DNA from: Panacagrimonas sp.
Lineage (GTDB): Bacteria > Pseudomonadota > Gammaproteobacteria > Nevskiales > Nevskiaceae
Assembly (NCBI RefSeq): GCF_020697055.1
Contig: NZ_JAJFBP010000016.1
Span: forward strand, 1-64,000
Direction: 5' to 3'
Length of the DNA stretch: 64,000 nucleotides
Shown here: positions 1-8,735 of the stretch, in pieces
Layout: the number at the start of each line of letters is the position of its first letter
Numbering within the stretch: the stretch's first letter is position 1
Position numbers and translations under genes: made by a program
Notes under the pieces: model-generated
The model's database searches: none
What the model was told of the DNA's origin: nothing
The model's input: only the letters and a program-made list of their open reading frames with translations

Positions 1-1381
1 CGCACGCACGCTCGACGCCGGTCCGACCGATCCGCGCGCCGTGGGAAGGATCGACCAGACGATCACGCTCGCGCCCGGCCAGACGCTGATCGAACTGACC
101 TTCACCGAGGCCGGTGCCCGGCGCAGCACGCTGCAGCTGCGCACCGCGTCCGGCGCCGAACTGTGGCCGCGCGCGGCGCGCTTCTGGACCGACGCCGATC
201 GCCCCTACGCGGCAGCACGGCTGCTCACGCGCTGGCAGGCCCGACACGACGCCGCGTTCGCCGGCGAAGCGCCGATGCTGCTGGCGCAGAGCCTCGCGCG
301 CTTCGGTGGCCAGGCGTCCGCACCCGCAGCGACCACCGACGTCGCACCCGTGGCGGACTTCAACGCGGCGATCGCAGCGACACGCGGCGGTGATCTCACG
401 CCGCTCGAATCGCTGGGCTCGATCAACGCGCGCGGTGAGGCGCAGTGGAGCCTGCGCGATCGCGCCAACCTCGTGCTCGGCTATGCGCATCTGCAGCGCG
501 GCGACGGCGACCCCGCGCTGGAAGCGTTCGGCCGCGTGCGCAGTCCCGGCCCGAACGGCAACGCCGCGCTGCTCGGCTTCGGCTGGGCGTTCCTGGTCGA
601 GGCGCCCTCGCCCGGCGTCGGCATGCGGCCCGCCTCGCCGGCGCTGGCCATCGAGCGTCCGGCCTTTTCGACGCTGATCGAACGCCAGGAGATCAACGCG
701 GCGCCGGACAAGGATCGGCGCAAGCGGCTCGAACGCGCGCTGGTGCCGTGGACCGAGCTGATCGGGCGCGACCCGCTCGACCTCGATGCGCAGGAAGGCG
801 CGCTGGCGCTGGCCTGGGCGCTGGATCAGCTCGGCACCGGCACGCAGGCGCACGTCTACTACCAGCGCGCAGCGGAGCAGCTGGAGTCGGCGCGCACGCG
901 GCTCGACCAGGCGATGGCGCACGTGGCCGACGGGCGCGCCGCCGACGCCGTGGCGCTCGGCCAGACCGACGAACGCAGCGGCTGGCGCGCATGGCTGTCC
1001 GATCTGCCCTACGCGGACGACACCGCCTACATGCGCTACCTGCTGGCCGACGATCGCTTCGTCGCGGCACTGGACCACTACCGCGCCGCGCGACTGCTGC
1101 GCGACGAGATCGACGGCTGCGCGCGACGTCTGCAGGATCTGCCGGCGGCCGCGTCGCTGGCTGCGGCGGTCGCGGCGACCGCGGATCGCGCGCGTGCGAC
1201 CGAACACGTGGCGCGCGTGGCCTTCGACCGCGCCGCGCTGGACGGACTGCGCGCCCGCAAGCAGCGCACCGATCGCTATCTGGTCGAAGCGCGCTTTGCG
1301 ATGGCGCGCCATTTCGACAGCGCACCGCCGCCGGAGGTCGAGCTCAAGCGCGCCTCGACCGGCACCGGAGCGCGCTCGTGA
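1..1381 (+). CDS. TPR-like envelope protein, 5'-truncated
   Basis: The reading frame is open from the first bases of the window and ends in a TGA at 1379-1381, so the true start lies upstream; about 459 residues are visible. I recognise no catalytic domain. The sequence is Ala/Arg-rich and helical, and the stretches around residues 150-190 and 240-320 resemble degenerate TPR helices (alternating small and aromatic residues such as GYAHLQRGDGDPALEAFGRV). The stop overlaps the GTG start of the next TPR gene, so they are translationally coupled. The family may belong to TPR proteins found beside TonB/ExbB-like energising genes, but those genes are not in view, so this is inference. Confidence 0.6.
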   Translation, partial: ARTLDAGPTDPRAVGRIDQTITLAPGQTLIELTFTEAGARRSTLQLRTASGAELWPRAARFWTDADRPYAAARLLTRWQARHDAAFAGEAPMLLAQSLARFGGQASAPAATTDVAPVADFNAAIAATRGGDLTPLESLGSINARGEAQWSLRDRANLVLGYAHLQRGDGDPALEAFGRVRSPGPNGNAALLGFGWAFLVEAPSPGVGMRPASPALAIERPAFSTLIERQEINAAPDKDRRKRLERALVPWTELIGRDPLDLDAQEGALALAWALDQLGTGTQAHVYYQRAAEQLESARTRLDQAMAHVADGRAADAVALGQTDERSGWRAWLSDLPYADDTAYMRYLLADDRFVAALDHYRAARLLRDEIDGCARRLQDLPAAASLAAAVAATADRARATEHVARVAFDRAALDGLRARKQRTDRYLVEARFAMARHFDSAPPPEVELKRASTGTGARS

Positions 1382-4221
1382 TCCGGCGCGCATCGGGCTT
1401 CGCGCTGCTGCTTGCGGTCTGCGCGGCGGCCACCGCCGCCGGCAACGCGCCGAGCACCGTGAGCAACGTCGCCGAGAGCAACGGCCTGACCCGCAACGGC
1501 TACCTGCAGGTGCGCACGCCCAGCGTGCTGCGCGTCGAGGACACGCCCGCGGTGCCGGCCGATGCGCGCGCCGCGATCGATCAGTACGACCGCCTGCTCG
1601 CGCTGGACCCGGATCCGGTCACGCGCGCCGAGGCGCTGCGCCGCGCCGCCGACCTGCGCGTGCAGCTCGCCGACGCCGACAACGCGGCGGGCCGCGGCTT
1701 CCACGTCGCCGACGTGCGTCGCGCGATCGCCGGCTACCGCCGCGTGCTGTCGGACTACCCGGCACATCCGGGCAACGATCGCGTGCTCTACCAGCTCGCG
1801 CGCGCGCACCAGCTGGTCGACGAATCCGAGCCGGCGATCGTCGCGCTGCGACAGCTCGGCCGCGAGCACCCGCAATCGGTGCGCGCGGCCGACGCGGACT
1901 TCCGCGCCGGCGAATTGCTGTTCGCACGCGCCCGCTTCGACGAGGCGGCCGAGGCCTACGCCGCGCTGCTCGAGCTCGGACCCGACGCGGCTTACCACGA
2001 CTTCGCGCAGTACAAGTACGCGTGGTCGCGCTACAAGCAGGGCGCGTTCGAGGACGCCGCCACGGTGCTCCTGTCGATCCTGGACCGCGACCTGCCGGCC
2101 GGAACGCTGCAGGACGCGGAGACGGCGCTGGCCGGCGTGCCGCGTGATCGCGCCGAACGCGCGCGCGAATCGCTGCGCGTGGCGGCGCTGTCGTTCGCCG
2201 CGCTCGGCGGCGGACGCGCGCTCAGCGCGCACTTCGAATCCGCACCCCAGGCCTCGCGGATGGAGACGATGCTCTACGCGGCGCTGGCCGACGCGCTGCT
2301 GGAGAAGGAACGCTGGAGCGATGCGGCCGGCACCTATGTCGCGCTGGTCGAGCGGCATCCCGGCCACCTGCGTGCTCCCGAGTTCCAGGGACGCGCGATC
2401 GATGCGCTGCGCCGGGGCGGCTTCGGCGCCGAGGCGCTGCGTGCGCAGGAGACCTACGTTGCGCGCTATTCACCCGATGCGCCGTACTGGAAGGAGCGCA
2501 CGCCGGATCCGGCGGTGATGGAAAAGGTGCGCGGGCATCTGGACGAGCTGGCGCGCGTCCACCAGGCACGCGCGCAGGAGACGCCCGATGCGGCCGCGCG
2601 CCGCGACGAATACCGCGTCGCCGCGACCTGGTATCGACGCTCGATCGAGCTGTTCCCGCAGGCGCAAGGGATCGCCGCGACGCACCTGCTGCTGGCCGAT
2701 GCGCTGCTCGAATCCGCGCAGGTGCGCGAGGCGGCCCGGCAATACGAGCACACCGCCTACGCCCTCGCCCCGCACGACCGCGCGCCGGTGGCGGCGCTGG
2801 CCGCGGTGCAGGCCTGGCAGCGGTCCGCGCGCGAGGACCCGGCCAACGCCACCGACGCGCGGCGCGCCTCGATCGCGGCGTGCCTCAGGCTCGCCGACAC
2901 CTTCCCGACCCATCCGCAGCGCACGCAGGTGCTGATGACCGCGGCCGAGGACCAGTACCAGCTCGGCGAGCTCGATGCGGCAATCGCATCGGCAGAGCGC
3001 GTGCTGCAGGCCGCACCGAACCCCGCACTGCGTCGCGGCGCGCTGGGCGTGATCGCTGATGCGCACTTCGCCAACCAGCGATGGGCCCAGGCCGAGACCG
3101 CCTACCAGCAACTCGCGCACCTGCCGGCGGCGGAGCCGGCGCAGCAGAGCCAGGCCTACGAGCAGCTCGCGTCGAGCGTCTATCGCCAGGCTGAAGCGGC
3201 GCGCGACGGCGGCGACCTGCGCGGCGCGGCCACGCACTTCGAGCGCGTGGGCCAGGTGGCACCGATCTCGACGATGCGCGTGGCGGCCGACTACGACGCG
3301 GCGATGGCACTGCTCGCGCTCGAGGATTGGCCGCGCGCGGCGCGCTCGCTCGAAGCGTTCCGCTCGCGCAATCCCGCGCATCGCCTGATGCCGGAAGCCG
3401 ACAAGAAGCTCGCGAACGCCTACGAGCGCGCCGGGCAGCCGGCGCAGGCGGCCGAGGTGCTGACGCGCATCGCGTTGCGCGAGACCGAACCGGGCCCGAT
3501 CCGGCGCGAGGCGTCGTGGAGCGCAGCGCAGCTGTACGACCGCGCCGCGATGGCCGCGGCGGCGCGCCGATCGTTCCTGAACTATCTGAACGCCTGGCCG
3601 CAGCCGCTGGATCCGGCGATGCAGGCGCGCCAGCGCCTGGCCGAGCTTTCCGCGACGCTGGATCCGGGCACCGCCAGCCGCCGTCACTGGCTCGAGGAGA
3701 TCGTGCGCGCCGATGACGCCGCCGGCACTTCGCGCAGCGAGATCTCGCGGCGGCTGGCCGCCCAGGCCCATCTCGAGATCGGCAGGCTCGACGCGATCGC
3801 CGCGCGCGGTATCGGCCTGGGCGCGCCGCTCGATCGCAGCCTGGCGAGCCGTCGCGCCGCGACCGAGCGATCGGTGGCGGCGCTGGAGCGCGCCGCGGGC
3901 TACGGCTACGCCGACGTCACCAGCGCGGCGACCTACGAGCTCGCGGCGGTCTACGGCGATCTGGGACGCGCGCTGCTGCAATCGGAGCGTCCGCCACGAT
4001 TGGCCGGTGAAGCGCTGGAGCAGTACGGCCTGCTGCTCGAGGAGCAGGCCTTCCCGTTCGAGGAAAAGGCCATCCGCGCGCACGAGATCAATCTCGGCCG
4101 GCTGCGCAGCGGCACCTGGAACGACGACATCCGCAAGAGCGTGACCGCGCTCGGCGAACTCTCCCCCGGCAAGTACGCCAAGCAGGAACGACGCGAGGCG
4201 ACGTATGACGCGCTGCACTGA
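1378..4221 (+). CDS. Large exported TPR-repeat protein
   Basis: 947 residues starting at a GTG that overlaps the previous stop (GTGA). The open frame extends far upstream, but this start places a clear signal peptide (VIRRASGFALLLAVCAAATAAG) at the N-terminus and fits the operon. After the signal come many helical repeats with TPR character (for example the YERAGQPAQAAEVLTRIALR region near residue 680, and ALGVIADAHFANQRWAQAET near 550), so it is probably a periplasmic solenoid scaffold of the YfgC/BamD kind. No enzyme motif is visible. It overlaps the next lipoprotein gene by 17 bp. Role inferred: assembly or scaffolding of an envelope complex with the neighbouring TPR proteins. Confidence 0.8.
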   Translation: MIRRASGFALLLAVCAAATAAGNAPSTVSNVAESNGLTRNGYLQVRTPSVLRVEDTPAVPADARAAIDQYDRLLALDPDPVTRAEALRRAADLRVQLADADNAAGRGFHVADVRRAIAGYRRVLSDYPAHPGNDRVLYQLARAHQLVDESEPAIVALRQLGREHPQSVRAADADFRAGELLFARARFDEAAEAYAALLELGPDAAYHDFAQYKYAWSRYKQGAFEDAATVLLSILDRDLPAGTLQDAETALAGVPRDRAERARESLRVAALSFAALGGGRALSAHFESAPQASRMETMLYAALADALLEKERWSDAAGTYVALVERHPGHLRAPEFQGRAIDALRRGGFGAEALRAQETYVARYSPDAPYWKERTPDPAVMEKVRGHLDELARVHQARAQETPDAAARRDEYRVAATWYRRSIELFPQAQGIAATHLLLADALLESAQVREAARQYEHTAYALAPHDRAPVAALAAVQAWQRSAREDPANATDARRASIAACLRLADTFPTHPQRTQVLMTAAEDQYQLGELDAAIASAERVLQAAPNPALRRGALGVIADAHFANQRWAQAETAYQQLAHLPAAEPAQQSQAYEQLASSVYRQAEAARDGGDLRGAATHFERVGQVAPISTMRVAADYDAAMALLALEDWPRAARSLEAFRSRNPAHRLMPEADKKLANAYERAGQPAQAAEVLTRIALRETEPGPIRREASWSAAQLYDRAAMAAAARRSFLNYLNAWPQPLDPAMQARQRLAELSATLDPGTASRRHWLEEIVRADDAAGTSRSEISRRLAAQAHLEIGRLDAIAARGIGLGAPLDRSLASRRAATERSVAALERAAGYGYADVTSAATYELAAVYGDLGRALLQSERPPRLAGEALEQYGLLLEEQAFPFEEKAIRAHEINLGRLRSGTWNDDIRKSVTALGELSPGKYAKQERREATYDALH

Positions 4222-4891
4222 ACGATCTTTTTCCGCCCACCTGCTCGGCTGCGTGCTGGCCCTGGCGCTCGCCGCGTGCAGCGCGCCCGGTCCGCGCCGT
4301 TCCGCGCTCGGACCGGCAGCGGCGGCATCCTCCACCGCGACGGCGCCCACCGCCGTCGCGACGCCTTCGGCGGACAAGGGCGATCCGGATGCACGTTTCC
4401 AGGACGCGCTCGCGCTGATGAAAGCGCGGCGGTATCCCGAAGCACAGGCCGCGTTCCTCGCGCTGACGACCGACTTCCCCGACCTGTCGGGACCGCTGAC
4501 CGACCTGGGCATCCTCTACGCGCAGAGCCGGCAGACGGCCCTTGGGCTGGCGAGCTTCACGCGCGCGGTCGAGGCCAATCCGGGCAACGCGGTCGCGCAC
4601 AACTGGCTCGGCACACTGCGTCGCGAAAGCGGCGACGTCGCCGGCGCCGAGCAGGACTATCGGCGCGCGATCGCCGCCCGTCCCGACTACGCGCCGGCCT
4701 ACCTGAACCTGGCGATCCTCTACGACGTGGCGCTGCGCCGGCCGCGCGAGGCGCTCGCCGCGTACCAGGAATACCAGCGCCGCGCCGGACAGGAGGATCT
4801 GATCGTCGCCGCCTGGATCCGCGATCTGGAGGCGCGCATGCAGCCGGCGCCGGACGTGCGCACCGCATCGGCGCAGGGAGTCGCACGGTGA
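4205..4891 (+). CDS. TPR-containing lipoprotein
   Basis: 228 residues. The N-terminus is a lipoprotein signal with lipobox ALAAC (Cys25), followed by a low-complexity Ala/Thr linker to about residue 55 and then three or so canonical TPR units (NAVAHNWLGTLRRESGDVAG and YAPAYLNLAILYDVALRRPR are clear). It should be anchored in the outer or inner membrane leaflet facing the periplasm and act as a protein-interaction module. The start overlaps the end of the preceding TPR gene by 17 bp and its stop overlaps the GTG of the next gene, so the four genes form one coupled operon. Confidence 0.85.
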   Translation: MTRCTERSFSAHLLGCVLALALAACSAPGPRRSALGPAAAASSTATAPTAVATPSADKGDPDARFQDALALMKARRYPEAQAAFLALTTDFPDLSGPLTDLGILYAQSRQTALGLASFTRAVEANPGNAVAHNWLGTLRRESGDVAGAEQDYRRAIAARPDYAPAYLNLAILYDVALRRPREALAAYQEYQRRAGQEDLIVAAWIRDLEARMQPAPDVRTASAQGVAR

Positions 4892-5166
4892 AGCGCGCGC
4901 TCGCAGTGTTGCTGCTGATCGCAACCGTGCTGCCCGCGCGCGCCGCGGACGACGCCGGCACCACGATCGTCGGCGATCGTGAATCCGCGCTGGGCCTGGT
5001 GCTGACGCCCTGGAAGGACGAGGCGCGCGCGCCCGACCTGGATCGACCGCCGGCGATGCAGGACGCCTCGGCCGACACGCTCGACGACGCGGCGTTCGCC
5101 CGCACCACCCGCTACTACGCCACCGGTCGCGCCTATCGCAGCGAGAAGCTGCAGCGCAACCGCTGA
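4888..5166 (+). CDS. Small exported protein of TPR operon
   Basis: 92 residues from a GTG start that overlaps the preceding TGA. The first 22 residues (VKRALAVLLLIATVLPARAA) are a signal peptide, leaving a roughly 70-residue charged periplasmic protein with no Cys and no known motif. The frame is open far upstream, but the signal peptide fixes the start. I do not recognise the family. Its position between the TPR lipoprotein and another small exported protein suggests an accessory subunit of the same envelope complex. Confidence 0.65.
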   Translation: MKRALAVLLLIATVLPARAADDAGTTIVGDRESALGLVLTPWKDEARAPDLDRPPAMQDASADTLDDAAFARTTRYYATGRAYRSEKLQRNR

Positions 5167-5207
5167 CCCGCACCTCGCCCACCGACCATTACAACGAAGG
5201 GAAGACG

Positions 5208-5492
5208 ATGACGATTCGACGCGGTCTCCACGCTTTGACCATTGCGATGTGTCTGCTCCCGGGTTCGGCCGTCGCCGCCGAGGAGCTCGACATCCTCGCC
5301 TGCGGCAGCACCGAGAAGCAGGCGGTGTCGCCCACCGACAAGCTCAACTGCGAATGGAAGAACGGACTGTTCGACGCGACGCTGGCGCAGCTCTACAGCC
5401 AGGGCTGGCGGATGGCCGACGCGACGTTCTTCGACCACGTGCGGCCGGTGCTGTACCTCGAGCGGCCGGTGGTGGCGGCCGCGGCGCCCTGA
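5208..5492 (+). CDS. Small exported protein, two Cys, unknown
   Basis: 94 residues with a signal peptide ending near AVAA (residue 24). The start is preceded by a purine-rich GAAGGGAAG ribosome binding site. The mature part keeps two cysteines (ILACGST and KLNCEWK), which could form a disulfide, and a conserved-looking aromatic stretch (YSQGWRMADATFFD). The pattern (short, exported, Gly-Trp-Arg then a hydrophobic segment) resembles small periplasmic proteins encoded after TPR genes, but I cannot name a family. It is the last gene of the plus-strand operon. Confidence 0.7.
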   Translation: MTIRRGLHALTIAMCLLPGSAVAAEELDILACGSTEKQAVSPTDKLNCEWKNGLFDATLAQLYSQGWRMADATFFDHVRPVLYLERPVVAAAAP

Positions 5493-5540
5493 CCCGGACT
5501 CCTCAGGGACGGCGCCGAGAGGGTTCCAAAGCTTCGAGAA

Positions 5541-5650
5541 TCACGCAAAGGCGCAAAGAAAAAAAGGTGGGCGGCCAGCTAGGAGACGGCGGCATCGTCT
5601 CGGCGGGCCCCCATTCCGTTTTTCTTCGCGTCCTTTGCGTCTTTGCGTGA
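5541..5650. repeat. GCAAAG-rich palindromic element, copy 1
   Basis: Inverted repeat between convergent genes. The left arm (5541-5558) begins TCACGCAAAGGCGCAAAG and the right arm (5633-5650) is its reverse complement with one mismatch, around an 80-nt centre. The same arm motif recurs at 15522-15670. No target duplication or transposase is visible. It could act as a bidirectional terminator or be a non-autonomous palindromic repeat. Confidence 0.8.
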
Positions 5651-5681
5651 TGCTTTTCTCTTGCCGCGCCCGCCCCCACCC

Positions 5682-6767
5682 TCACCCCGCGATCCGCAGC
5701 GCCGTCCCCGCTTCCGGCTTGATCCGCGCCGCGAGCGCGCCGGTGACCTGCACTTCGCCGTCGGCCGTCATCACCATCACCTGCTGCAGGCCGAGCTTGC
5801 GTGCCAGGCGCCGCCAGCCGTGGCGGCCTGCGACGTAGAGCGCCGCGCCGCCGGCCTCGGCCAAGGTTCCATCCGGATGCACCACGGTGACCGAACACAG
5901 TTCCTGCGCCGGGCGGCCGCGCGTCGGATCCAGGATGTGGCCGTAGCGCACGCCGTCGTGATCGAACGAGCGCTGGTCGTCGGCATGGGTGTTCACCGCC
6001 TCGTCGCGCGCGACCATCGAGGCGAGCAGCAACGGTCCGGAGGCCGGTGAACGTGGATGGCGGATGCCGACGCGCCACGGCCGATCGCCGCGCCCGCCGC
6101 GCACGGCGAGGTTGCCGCCGGCATCGACGATCGCGTCGGGGAAACCGAGCTCGCGCAAACGATCGAGCGCGAGGTCGACGATCCAGCCCTTGCCGATGCC
6201 GCCGAAATCCCAGCCGACGCCCGGCGCCGGACCGTAGGTCGCGCCGCCGTCGTAACCCGGCGCGCGGTTCAGGTCGCGCAACGCCGACGCGATGCGCGCG
6301 GCATCGGGCGGCGTGTCGCGCAGCGCGGCCATGTCGTGAAAGCCCCACAGCCTCACCAGCGCCGCGACGCGCGGATCGAACAGCCCGCCGGTGGCCTGGC
6401 GCACCGCCCAGGCACGCGCAAACAGCGCGCGCATCGAAGCGGGGATCTCGGCGACGCCGCCGGCCGCCAGCTGCGCGTTGATCGAAGCCAGCGCGCCGTC
6501 GCCCCAGGCCCACCAGTGGCGGCCGAAGTCCTGGATGCGGCGCTCGACGTCGGCGATCGCCGCGACCGCGTCGTCGCGACGCGCGCGCGAACCGGGGACC
6601 GCCACCGTCACCGAAACCTGCGTTCCCATGGCGAAGAAAGCGAGCTTCACCAGGGGCGCGAGGCGGCTGCGCCACATCTTCATCGCGATCCAGGGCTGCG
6701 GACTTCGTGGGAGAAGGCCCGCGGCGCTGCGGGTCGCGGCCGCACTGCCGCGCGCGAACATCATCAT
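5682..6767 (-). CDS. ApbE-like FAD:protein FMN transferase (variant site)
   Basis: 361 residues from the ATG at 6767, 13 bp after the stop of the EF-hand gene; an alternative start at 6683 would remove 28 residues. ApbE enzymes move FMN from FAD onto a Thr of extracytoplasmic proteins. Family features are visible: FFAMGTQVSV near residue 44, GGIGKGWIVD (189-198), DAGGNLAVRG (215-224) and GHILDPTRGRP (276-286). In the metal-site loop the usual ADA motif reads AEA (Glu304) and the following Thr is replaced by Gly/Ala, so Mg binding may be altered. The likely substrate is the FMN-binding protein encoded upstream in the same operon. The N-terminus is hydrophobic but has no lipobox. Confidence 0.85.
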   Translation of the reverse strand: MMMFARGSAAATRSAAGLLPRSPQPWIAMKMWRSRLAPLVKLAFFAMGTQVSVTVAVPGSRARRDDAVAAIADVERRIQDFGRHWWAWGDGALASINAQLAAGGVAEIPASMRALFARAWAVRQATGGLFDPRVAALVRLWGFHDMAALRDTPPDAARIASALRDLNRAPGYDGGATYGPAPGVGWDFGGIGKGWIVDLALDRLRELGFPDAIVDAGGNLAVRGGRGDRPWRVGIRHPRSPASGPLLLASMVARDEAVNTHADDQRSFDHDGVRYGHILDPTRGRPAQELCSVTVVHPDGTLAEAGGAALYVAGRHGWRRLARKLGLQQVMVMTADGEVQVTGALAARIKPEAGTALRIAG

Positions 6768-6780
6768 CGTTCGTCGTCGA

Positions 6781-7071
6781 TCAGGAAGACGGGGTGTAGT
6801 ACTCGTCCTTGCACAGCTTGCCGTCGCCGTTGGCGTCACGCGTGGCGAAGCGCTTCTCGAGCTGACCGCCCGGCGTGACCTCGGTCTTGTCCAGGCAGCC
6901 GTCGCCGTCCTTGTCGATGCCCGGGATCTTCACGTGCGTCTTGTCCTCCGGTCCCGAGTAGTTGTAGCCCTCGCCCAGCGACTCCGGCTGTCCCAGCGCC
7001 TCGCCCGCCCCCAGCGTCATCGCCAGCGCGATCAGGAACGTCGCGGCCCCATTCATGTCGAAGCTTTTCAT
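6781..7071 (-). CDS. Exported EF-hand calcium-binding protein
   Basis: 96 residues. An N-terminal signal peptide (to about residue 27, GEALG/QP) is followed by two EF-hand loops: DKDGDGCLDKTE (53-64) and DANGDGKLCKDE (79-90), each with Asp/Asn at loop positions 1, 3 and 5, Gly at 6 and Glu at 12. One Cys sits in each loop region. It probably binds Ca2+ in the periplasm. It lies between the PepSY and ApbE-like genes in the flavin operon, with 13 bp to the transferase start. Its job in that system is not known; stabilising a partner or sensing Ca2+ are both possible. Confidence 0.85.
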   Translation of the reverse strand: MKSFDMNGAATFLIALAMTLGAGEALGQPESLGEGYNYSGPEDKTHVKIPGIDKDGDGCLDKTEVTPGGQLEKRFATRDANGDGKLCKDEYYTPSS

Positions 7072-7114
7072 CTGCCCTGCTCCTTGGATTGAAGAATCAT
7101 CACCCCTGAAAACC

Positions 7115-7969
7115 TCACCGTCGCCGTCGCCCGGTGCGCCACCACATCCAGATCCCGCTCACCGCGAGAAGGATCGCGGCGAGCCCGACGGTGTTGATCA
7201 CGTAGACGCCGCCGCGACCGAAGATCGCGCCGCTGTGCGCATCGACCAGGATGTGCTCGAGCGTCACGTACGGCCGCGAGAATGGCACCAGGCGTTCGCG
7301 CTGTGCGGCCGGCAGTTCGACCTGCGCCGACCATTCGACCTGCGCGGGATCAACCGGCGTCCAGCTCGTGCCGTCGTCGTCGCTCCGGAACGCATCGAGA
7401 TCCTGCACCGCGATGGCACCCGGATGTCCGATCACCTTGCCGATGCGACGCACCGTCTGGACCGGCAGGATCGGCGAGCGCAGTTCGTCGTAGCGCTTGC
7501 CGTCGAGCGTCACCACCGCGACGGCTTCGGCATTGGCCAGGAACAGCAGCGGCTGATCCGGCGTGCCGCCGGCCACCAGTCCCAGCGGTGCAGCCAGCGG
7601 CGGCATCACCGGTCGCGCATCGAGCATCGTTCCCTCGGGCGTGACGGCGAGCCAGTGGCCGTCGGCGGAGAAGCCGTTCTGCGGCGGCGTCGGCTCCAGG
7701 CTGTAGAGCCACATCACCGGTTCCCAGTAGATGCGGTCGGTGTCGTAGCCCCAGCTCGGGCTCTGGTTGATCAGGATTCCGCTGAACCCGAGCCAGCCCA
7801 TGAACAGGAACGCGAACAGACCGGCGCGCTTGTGCCAGTCGCGCAGCAGCAGGTTGAGGTTGCGCCGCGGCCGCGCCGGAACGGTGACCGGCTTGGACGC
7901 GGTCGCGGTCGGCACCGGCGTGGCGTCCGCGGTGCCGGCCTTGGTCAGCAGCATGTCCGGAGTGCCCAT
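7115..7969 (-). CDS. PepSY-associated transmembrane protein
   Basis: 284 residues. A cytoplasmic Pro/Thr-rich N-terminus precedes NLLLRDWHKRAGLFAFLFMG, the start typical of PepSY-TM proteins (conserved WHK in front of TM1, about residues 46-68). A periplasmic region follows, containing ILVDAHSGAIFGRGG (conserved D..SG.I), then TM2 near 255-280 and a short Arg-rich tail. Such proteins are thought to pass electrons across the inner membrane in flavin or iron-reductase systems. Its start lies 2 bp beyond the stop of the FMN-binding protein gene, so the two are translationally coupled, consistent with a membrane and periplasmic flavoprotein pair. Confidence 0.85.
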   Translation of the reverse strand: MGTPDMLLTKAGTADATPVPTATASKPVTVPARPRRNLNLLLRDWHKRAGLFAFLFMGWLGFSGILINQSPSWGYDTDRIYWEPVMWLYSLEPTPPQNGFSADGHWLAVTPEGTMLDARPVMPPLAAPLGLVAGGTPDQPLLFLANAEAVAVVTLDGKRYDELRSPILPVQTVRRIGKVIGHPGAIAVQDLDAFRSDDDGTSWTPVDPAQVEWSAQVELPAAQRERLVPFSRPYVTLEHILVDAHSGAIFGRGGVYVINTVGLAAILLAVSGIWMWWRTGRRRR

Positions 7970-7971
7970 GG

Positions 7972-8559
7972 CTACACCGCCATTTCGTCGAGCATCAATG
8001 CGGTGCGCGCCATGCGCTGCATCATCTTCACCGAGTAGGTCGCGCCCGAGATGTTGTCGACCGTCTTGTCGATCCCGCTGCCGACTGCCTTGGCGCCGGC
8101 CAGCTGCTGCAGGAACGATGGCTGTCCAACCTGTTCGCCGCGCGACTCGCGATAGATGAGCACCTTGGCGCGTTCGATGGACTTGTCGCGCACCACGAAA
8201 GCGCAGGTCGTGGGCTGGTATCCGACCTTGCCGAGCTCATCGAAGATCCAGACGGTGCGGCCTGCGGCGCGCCAGTAGCGCATCCGCTGCGGCAGCGGCT
8301 GGATCAGCTGCGCGACGTTGCCGCTGACCGCGACCGACTGCGCCGCCGGAATCTCGGTGCCGAAGACTTCTTCGAGAAACACTTCAGGCTTGATGTTGAA
8401 CTTGTAGAACTGCTCGATGCCGCCGTCGGCCGACGCCCGTTGCGCGAACAGGGCCAGCGGCAACCCGAGAAGGCTGCGGATCAGGGAGCGGCGCGTGGTC
8501 CGCGTCGGTTCAGCGTGGGCAGGGATCCTGGAAATGTGGTTTTCGGATGCGTCGTGCAT
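7972..8559 (-). CDS. Exported FMN-binding domain protein
   Basis: 195 residues from the ATG at 8559. The N-terminus (TTRRSLIRSLLGLPLALFAQ, residues 21-40) looks like a Tat signal peptide, so it may be exported folded. The C-terminal half is an FMN-binding (NqrC/RnfG-type) domain. The flavinylation motif is SGATYS at residues 171-176, with Thr174 the predicted covalent FMN site. An ApbE-like transferase sits in the same operon, which supports this. The frame is open upstream to 8646, but the Tat motif favours the start chosen. It should be a periplasmic one- or two-electron carrier fed by the PepSY membrane protein. Confidence 0.88.
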   Translation of the reverse strand: MHDASENHISRIPAHAEPTRTTRRSLIRSLLGLPLALFAQRASADGGIEQFYKFNIKPEVFLEEVFGTEIPAAQSVAVSGNVAQLIQPLPQRMRYWRAAGRTVWIFDELGKVGYQPTTCAFVVRDKSIERAKVLIYRESRGEQVGQPSFLQQLAGAKAVGSGIDKTVDNISGATYSVKMMQRMARTALMLDEMAV

Positions 8560-8735
8560 GGGGAGTCTCTCTCTCGATGGCCTGGATGCGTCGTCTGGGT
8601 GTCGGCTCAGGCCACGCGGCCGGGCGGCGTGCTGATCCCGCTGCACACCACCCGGACCGCATGGACCGTCGCGTCACGCGAATCCCCACCGACGTCGTAA
8701 TGAACTCATGTCGCGGTGTTGCCGTTGCCGACTGC

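Noticed and set aside
2470-4512. 680-codon open frame on the minus strand
   Set aside because: It is antisense to the TPR gene and the TPR lipoprotein, both with clear signals and operon coupling.
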